DNA from: Gordonia terrae
GTDB lineage: Bacteria > Actinomycetota > Actinomycetes > Mycobacteriales > Mycobacteriaceae
Length of the DNA: 64,000 bases
Direction: 5' to 3'
Assembly: GCF_001698225.1 (NCBI RefSeq)
Contig: NZ_CP016594.1
Coordinates: 3,286,001-3,350,000, forward strand
The notes under the pieces were generated by a model. That model was not told the origin of the DNA and did no database searches. It saw only the letters and a program-made list of their open reading frames with translations. Shown here piece by piece: positions 59,831 to 64,000 of the stretch. How positions within the stretch are numbered: the stretch's first letter is position 1; each line of letters begins with the position of its first letter. Made by a program: the position numbers and the translations under genes.

Positions 59831-61168
59831 TCACCACCGCGGGCTCGAGTTGACGAAGCCCGGATCGATGGACTGCATGTAACCGGTGTCGTCCCGATCC
59901 CGGATCCCGCAGTCGAGGTACTGCTGGTGCAGCGCCTCCAGCGACTCCTCGTCGAGTTCGACACCCAGCCCCGGACCGGTCGGGACGGGCACCGCGCCGT
60001 CGACGATGCGGAGGGCACCCGGCTTGACCACGTCCTCGGTCTTCCACGGCCAGTGGGTGTCACAGGCGTAGGTGAGGTTGGGCGTCGCAGACGCGAGATG
60101 CACCATCGCGGCCAGGCTGATGCCCAGGTGCGAGTTCGAGTGCATCGACAGACCGAGTCCGAAGGTCTCGCAGATACCGCCGAGGAGGCGTGACCGCTGT
60201 AGACCACCCCAGTAGTGATGGTCGGACAGCACGACGGACACCGACCGCTTGCGCACCGCGGGTTCGAGGTGATCGAAGGCGACGACGCACATGTTGGTCG
60301 CGAGCGGCATGGTCGCCTGCTCGGCGACCCGGGCCATCCCCTCGAGTCCGGGGGTCGGATCCTCCAGATACTCGACGATGCCGTCCAGCTCGGCCGCGAC
60401 GCGCAACGAGGTCTCCACGGTCCACGCCGCATTGGGGTCCAGGCGCAGGGGCACACCGGGGAACTCGGCGTGCAGCGCCTTGATCGCGGCGATCTCCTCG
60501 TCGGGGTCGAACACCCCGCCCTTGAGTTTGATCGCGGTGAACCCGTAGCGGTCGATCATCCGGTGCGCCTGCCGGATCAGGCCGCTCGGGTCGATCGCCT
60601 CGCCCCATTCGTCCGGGAGACCGTTGGTGCCGGCGGCACCGGGATGCGCCGCCCACTTGTAGAACAGATACGCGCTGAACGGCACCTGGTCCCGGACACG
60701 CCCACCCAGCAAGTCGCTCACCGGACGTCCGAGGGTCTTGCCCTGGATGTCCAGACACGCGACCTCGAACGGCGAGAACACGCGGTCGGTGGTGCTGGCC
60801 GTGGTGATCATCCCGGCCACCCCGTCGCCACCGGTGACCGCCAGCGTCGAGACCCGGGCGTCGATCGCGTCCCGGAGACGGTGCAGCGCGAAGGCGTCGA
60901 GGCCGGTGATCGCGTCGGCAGCGGCCTCCATCCGGGTGAGATGTGCGGTGTCCGCGTATGTCTCGCCGAGTCCGCGCACGCCGCCCGCCGTCTCGATCAC
61001 GATGATCGCCCGGAGTGCGTAGGGCTGGTGGACACCCACCGTGTTGAGCAACGGCGGGTCGACGAAGGCGACCGGGGTGACGGTCACCTTCGTGATCGTG
61101 GTGTCCGTCCGCGGACCGGTGAGGGGGCTCAGCGCGACCGCGGCCGCGTCGATCGTGTTCGTCGACAT
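59831..61168 (-). CDS. Glucarate-dehydratase-related enolase superfamily enzyme
   Basis: 445 residues. KxK in FTAIKLKGG, metal ligands in LRLDPNAAW, EYLEDPTPG and ATNMCVVAF, and the His segment in LGLSMHSNSHLGISLAAMVHLASATPN. Compared with the operonic GudD ([10 protein letters not shown]), the base segment reads MHSNSHLGIS, so Asn-His-Phe-Asp is replaced. It belongs to the GlucD subgroup but may prefer another acid sugar (galactarate, idarate or similar). 6 bases upstream of its start lies the stop of the aldolase-type dehydratase gene, so the two act together. Confidence 0.88.
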   Translation of the reverse strand: MSTNTIDAAAVALSPLTGPRTDTTITKVTVTPVAFVDPPLLNTVGVHQPYALRAIIVIETAGGVRGLGETYADTAHLTRMEAAADAITGLDAFALHRLRDAIDARVSTLAVTGGDGVAGMITTASTTDRVFSPFEVACLDIQGKTLGRPVSDLLGGRVRDQVPFSAYLFYKWAAHPGAAGTNGLPDEWGEAIDPSGLIRQAHRMIDRYGFTAIKLKGGVFDPDEEIAAIKALHAEFPGVPLRLDPNAAWTVETSLRVAAELDGIVEYLEDPTPGLEGMARVAEQATMPLATNMCVVAFDHLEPAVRKRSVSVVLSDHHYWGGLQRSRLLGGICETFGLGLSMHSNSHLGISLAAMVHLASATPNLTYACDTHWPWKTEDVVKPGALRIVDGAVPVPTGPGLGVELDEESLEALHQQYLDCGIRDRDDTGYMQSIDPGFVNSSPRW

Positions 61169-61174
61169 GGCTTC

Positions 61175-62107
61175 CTAGACCGCGGCCGGGGTGGCGAGAG
61201 CGGTCGCCAGCACCGCCCGGCCGGCGGCGGTGATCCGCTCGAGCTCGGCCTTGTGCTCGGGAGTCGGCTGGACCAGCGGCGCACGGACGGGACCCGCCTC
61301 GATACCTTCCATCGTCACGCCGTGCTTCACGAGTGCGACGGCGTACCCGGGGACGGTGTTGCGCAGCCGGACCAGGGGGTGGAAGAACTCGCGCAGCAAC
61401 GCCTCGGTCAACTCGACGTCGCCGGTCTCCAGCGAGTTGTAGAAGGCCAGGGCGAGCTCCGGCGCGAAGGCAAACGTCGCCGACGAGTACAGGGTGACCC
61501 CGATCGCGCGGTAGGCCTGCTGCGTGATCTCGGCGGTGGGCAGGCCGTTGAAGAACAGGAACTCCTTCGTGTCGCCCAACGCCTCCTTGACCGCGATCAC
61601 GATGCGCGACACATTGTCGAGATCACCCGTGCCGTCCTTGAACCCGATGACCGTGGGCAGCTGGGCGACCTCGATCGCCGACGCCTCGTCGAACACGGCG
61701 TTGCCGCGGTTGTAGACGATCAGCGGCAGATCGGTGGCCGCGGCGACAGCTCGCGTGTACTCCGCGAGGCCGGCGGGCGGCATCGTCACCAGGTACGGCG
61801 GAAGCAGCAGGATGCCGTCGGCGCCATTGGCTTTCGCACTCACCGCGAACTCCTTGGACTGGACGAGCGAGCCGCCGGCGCCGGCGAACACCGGGACGCG
61901 CCCGGCGACGGTCTCGACCGCGCACCGGACGATCCGGCCGAACTCCTCGAGACCGAGCGCGTGGAACTCGCCGGTGCCGCAGGCGACGAACACGCCCCCG
62001 GGGCCGGCCGCCACCCCGCGGTCGATGTGTTCGGCGAGGCGGCGGTAGTCCACCTCACCACTGCTGTCGAAAGGTGTGACGGGAAAGAACAGGACGCCGT
62101 TGAGCAT
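61175..62107 (-). CDS. kdgD: 5-dehydro-4-deoxyglucarate dehydratase
   Basis: 310 residues, DHDPS/NAL family. Schiff-base Lys in TVIGFKDGTGDLDN, Tyr in LIVYNRGNA, phosphate/carboxylate loop ACGTGEFHAL. The ...VLFFPVTPFDSSGEVD start and the LPPYLV...EYTRAV segment fit KdgD, which dehydrates and decarboxylates the glucarate-dehydratase product to 2,5-dioxopentanoate. ATG 62107 is chosen; the frame is open upstream within the next gene. It lies between the aldehyde dehydrogenase and the second dehydratase, completing the pathway. Confidence 0.9.
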   Translation of the reverse strand: MLNGVLFFPVTPFDSSGEVDYRRLAEHIDRGVAAGPGGVFVACGTGEFHALGLEEFGRIVRCAVETVAGRVPVFAGAGGSLVQSKEFAVSAKANGADGILLLPPYLVTMPPAGLAEYTRAVAAATDLPLIVYNRGNAVFDEASAIEVAQLPTVIGFKDGTGDLDNVSRIVIAVKEALGDTKEFLFFNGLPTAEITQQAYRAIGVTLYSSATFAFAPELALAFYNSLETGDVELTEALLREFFHPLVRLRNTVPGYAVALVKHGVTMEGIEAGPVRAPLVQPTPEHKAELERITAAGRAVLATALATPAAV

Positions 62108-62132
62108 TGGGACTCCTTGGATGGGGTGTGGT

Positions 62133-63743
62133 TCAGTCGCGGATGAGTTCGCCGTCGACACGGCGCCAGATGTGTTCGGGGTTGCCGTCGGCGATCGGCC
62201 GCGGCAGCAGTGACGCCGGCACGTCCTGATAGGCCACCGGTCGCAGGAATCGCTCGATGGCGAGCGATCCGACGCTGGTGGTTCGGCTGTCGGAGGTGGA
62301 TGGATACGGTCCGCCGTGCACCATCGCGTGTCCGACCTCGACACCGGTCGGCCATCCGTTGAACAGGATCCGGCCGGCCTTGAGTTCCAGCGCCTCGAGC
62401 AGGTCGCGGGCATCCTCGTGGTCGGAGTCCGCGGCGTGGACGGTCGCGGTGAGCTGACCTTCGAGCTCCGCGGCCACCTCCCGCACCTGCTGCAGGTCTC
62501 GACAGCGCACAACGAGGCTCGACGACCCGAAGATCTCCTGCTGCAACGTCGTCGACGCGAGGAAGGTCTCGGCGTCGGTGCCGAAGAGCGCGGCCCGACA
62601 GGTGTTCGGCCCGGTCGACTCCTCGGACCGGGCGAGAACGTCTGCGGCGGAGACGAACTCGTCAACTCCGGACGCATAGCTCGCGGCGATGCCCGGGGTC
62701 AGCATCGGCGTCGGCGTCGACGACGAGATCGCTTCGGCGGCCGCGGCGACGAAGGCGTCGAGGCCGGGGCCGTCCACGGCGATCACGAGACCGGGGTTGG
62801 TGCAGAACTGTCCCGATCCCATCGTCAGCGAAGCCACGAACGCACGGCCCAGGCCCGCCGCGTCGTCGCGCAATGCACCGTCGAGCGGGAAGACGGGGTT
62901 GATCGAACTCATCTCCGCATACACCGGGATGGGTTCGGGGCGCGAGGCGGCAGCGGCGACGAGAGCCGTTCCGCCCGAACGTGATCCGGTGAAGCCCACC
63001 GCCTTGATGTGCGGGTCGGTGACGAGTGCGATACCGAGTTCACGGCCGGTGCCGTACAGCAGCGAGAACGTGCCCGCGGGCATACCGGTGGCGGCAACCG
63101 CATCGGTGATCAACCGTCCGACCAGTTCCGAGGTACCGGGGTGGGCATCGTGCGCCTTGACCACGACCGGACATCCGGCCGCGAGCGCCGACGCGGTGTC
63201 GCCGCCGGCGACCGAGAACGCCAGCGGGAAGTTGCTGGCGCCGAACACCGCCACGGGACCGAGCGGGATCTTCCGCTGCCGGATGTCCGCACGCGGCAGC
63301 GGCGTGCGGTCCGGTTGCGCGGGGTCGATCCGCGCGCCGTGCCAGCTGCCCTCCCGCAGCACCGAGGCGAACAGACGCAGCTGACCCGACGTGCGTCCGA
63401 CCTCGCCGGTGATCCGCGCCGGCGGGAGGCCGGTCTCGGCGACGGCGCGCTCGACCAGGACCTCGGACGCGGCGTCGAGGTTGTCGGCGATCGTCGAGAG
63501 GAAGTGCGCCCGTTCCTCGGAGGAGGTGGCCCGATACGGCCCGAAGGCATCCGCCGCGGCTGCGGTGGCCCGAGCGACGTCGGCCTCGGTGCCGTGTGCG
63601 TACGCCGGCAACAATCGCCCATCGGTGGCCGGGTCGATGCCATGGACGGCGCTCCCGGAGCCGGTCACCCGCTCACCGGCGATGATGAGCTGACCGGTCA
63701 GGTCGTGCGTGGTCAACGGTGCGGGTCGGTGCGCAATGGTCAT
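62133..63743 (-). CDS. 2-oxoglutarate semialdehyde (2,5-dioxovalerate) dehydrogenase
   Basis: 536 residues, aldehyde dehydrogenase. Cofactor region KIPLGPVAVFGASNFPLAFSVAGGDTASALAAGCPVVVKAH, catalytic Glu in VYAEMSSINP, Cys in GSGQFCTNPGL. This longer subgroup (about 520-540) is the type II/III ketoglutarate-semialdehyde dehydrogenase of hexarate and pentose pathways. It oxidises 2,5-dioxopentanoate to 2-oxoglutarate, which enters the TCA cycle. ATG 63743 is preceded by AAGGGA-like bases. First gene of the block ending with the regulator. Confidence 0.9.
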   Translation of the reverse strand: MTIAHRPAPLTTHDLTGQLIIAGERVTGSGSAVHGIDPATDGRLLPAYAHGTEADVARATAAAADAFGPYRATSSEERAHFLSTIADNLDAASEVLVERAVAETGLPPARITGEVGRTSGQLRLFASVLREGSWHGARIDPAQPDRTPLPRADIRQRKIPLGPVAVFGASNFPLAFSVAGGDTASALAAGCPVVVKAHDAHPGTSELVGRLITDAVAATGMPAGTFSLLYGTGRELGIALVTDPHIKAVGFTGSRSGGTALVAAAASRPEPIPVYAEMSSINPVFPLDGALRDDAAGLGRAFVASLTMGSGQFCTNPGLVIAVDGPGLDAFVAAAAEAISSSTPTPMLTPGIAASYASGVDEFVSAADVLARSEESTGPNTCRAALFGTDAETFLASTTLQQEIFGSSSLVVRCRDLQQVREVAAELEGQLTATVHAADSDHEDARDLLEALELKAGRILFNGWPTGVEVGHAMVHGGPYPSTSDSRTTSVGSLAIERFLRPVAYQDVPASLLPRPIADGNPEHIWRRVDGELIRD

Positions 63744-63915
63744 CGTGGTCCCATCCCTTGTGAGTTGGCGTCTGCCGAGATCGCCGCGCCGTGGTCACGC
63801 CCCGAGCGATGTCGTCTGCTCTCGATCGGCCGCCGCGGTCGGCGTCGGCCTCGCCCTGAGTTCGGCCTTGTCACGACCGTAGGTCCGGCCATTCATTCAT
63901 GTCCAAGTCAATTAC

Positions 63916-63927
63916 TGACGCCATCAA
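63916..63927 (-). promoter_or_regulatory. Operator-like site upstream of the aldehyde dehydrogenase
   Basis: On the minus strand it reads TTGATGGCGTCA, one base different from TTGACGGCGTCA at 57053-57064. It lies 173 bases upstream of the dehydrogenase start and about 50 bases upstream of the partial rightward gene. Probably a shared binding site linking both hexarate blocks. Confidence 0.45.
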
Positions 63928-63976
63928 TGCGGGTGGTGCATCGATCCAGGTGAGTGATTCACGAGGGGACGAGACG

Positions 63977-64000
63977 ATGCGCATCTTCGGTGTCATCCGG
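63977..64000 (+). CDS. Start of a rightward gene, cut by the window edge
   Basis: ATG 63977, preceded by GAGGGGACGAG, opens MRIFGVIR and runs off the edge. Too short to assign. It is divergent from the aldehyde dehydrogenase, and the operator-like site at 63916 lies between them. Confidence 0.4.

Noticed and set aside
60215..62146. 643-codon plus-strand open frame
   Set aside because: It lies opposite kdgD and the glucarate-dehydratase-like gene; low-complexity Arg/Gly/Asp translation and no ribosome site.

Overview
High-GC DNA from an actinomycete of the Mycobacteriales, most likely Gordonia or a close relative. This is inferred from GC-rich codon use, many GTG starts, dense ATGA/GTGA stop-start overlaps, and a three-gene succinate dehydrogenase operon preceded by a 97-residue protein, an arrangement known from mycobacteria (Rv0247c-Rv0250c). 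Most of the window is catabolic operons. One stretch of about 11 kb, 13.0-24.0 kb, is a decayed integrative element carrying phage-defence genes.

1-12.4 kb: a carboxylic-acid/CoA catabolic locus. It has a fused indolepyruvate-type 2-oxoacid:ferredoxin oxidoreductase followed by an RraA-family protein (minus strand), an IclR regulator, and a divergent operon of CaiB-type CoA-transferase, an iron/polyamine-type ABC importer (ATPase, lipoprotein, fused permease), an enoyl-CoA hydratase and a second CaiB transferase. The operon ends at a strong hairpin.

12.6-24.05 kb: integrated element(s). Two diverged 50-bp copies of a tRNA 3' end (42/50 identical) lie at 13048 and 23996, each just upstream of a tyrosine integrase on the minus strand. 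The left integrase is a C-terminal remnant with a stop at the catalytic Arg. The right one is split by an intact IS256-family element. Between them are an orphan Xre/ParS-type antitoxin with a broken RES-like toxin, an SDR remnant, a class III nucleotidyl cyclase, decayed ORFs, a three-gene CBASS anti-phage system (HNH-SAVED effector, CD-NTase, E2-like protein with no E1), and an AbiEi antitoxin with a C-terminally truncated AbiEii toxin.

24.1-27.4 kb: a translationally coupled operon of a WcbI-like protein and two glycosyltransferases, for surface polysaccharide or glycoconjugate synthesis.

27.6-40.5 kb: an IclR-controlled sugar/polyol locus. It has an FGGY kinase with a small partner, a phosphotriesterase-like hydrolase, a HAD phosphatase, an MFS transporter, an SDR, a split transketolase, a GldA-type dehydrogenase, an acyl-CoA ligase and an acyl-CoA dehydrogenase. 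A kinase plus split transketolase suggests phosphorylation of a ketose followed by two-carbon transfer.

40.5-48.1 kb: succinate dehydrogenase (Sdh1 type) with its 97-aa partner, a DUF1345-like membrane protein, a pirin, an aquaporin, a DUF1254/DUF1214 protein and a 41-bp tandem repeat.

48.2-64.0 kb: acid-sugar catabolism. A leftward operon runs from a peptide-type ABC importer through a TauE-like permease and glucarate dehydratase to a 2-hydroxyacid dehydrogenase. A second block has a 2-hydroxyacid dehydrogenase plus universal stress protein, a LysR regulator, a second glucarate-dehydratase-like enolase, 5-dehydro-4-deoxyglucarate dehydratase and ketoglutarate-semialdehyde dehydrogenase. Together these can take a hexarate to 2-oxoglutarate. 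Matching operator-like palindromes near 57.05 and 63.92 kb suggest shared control.
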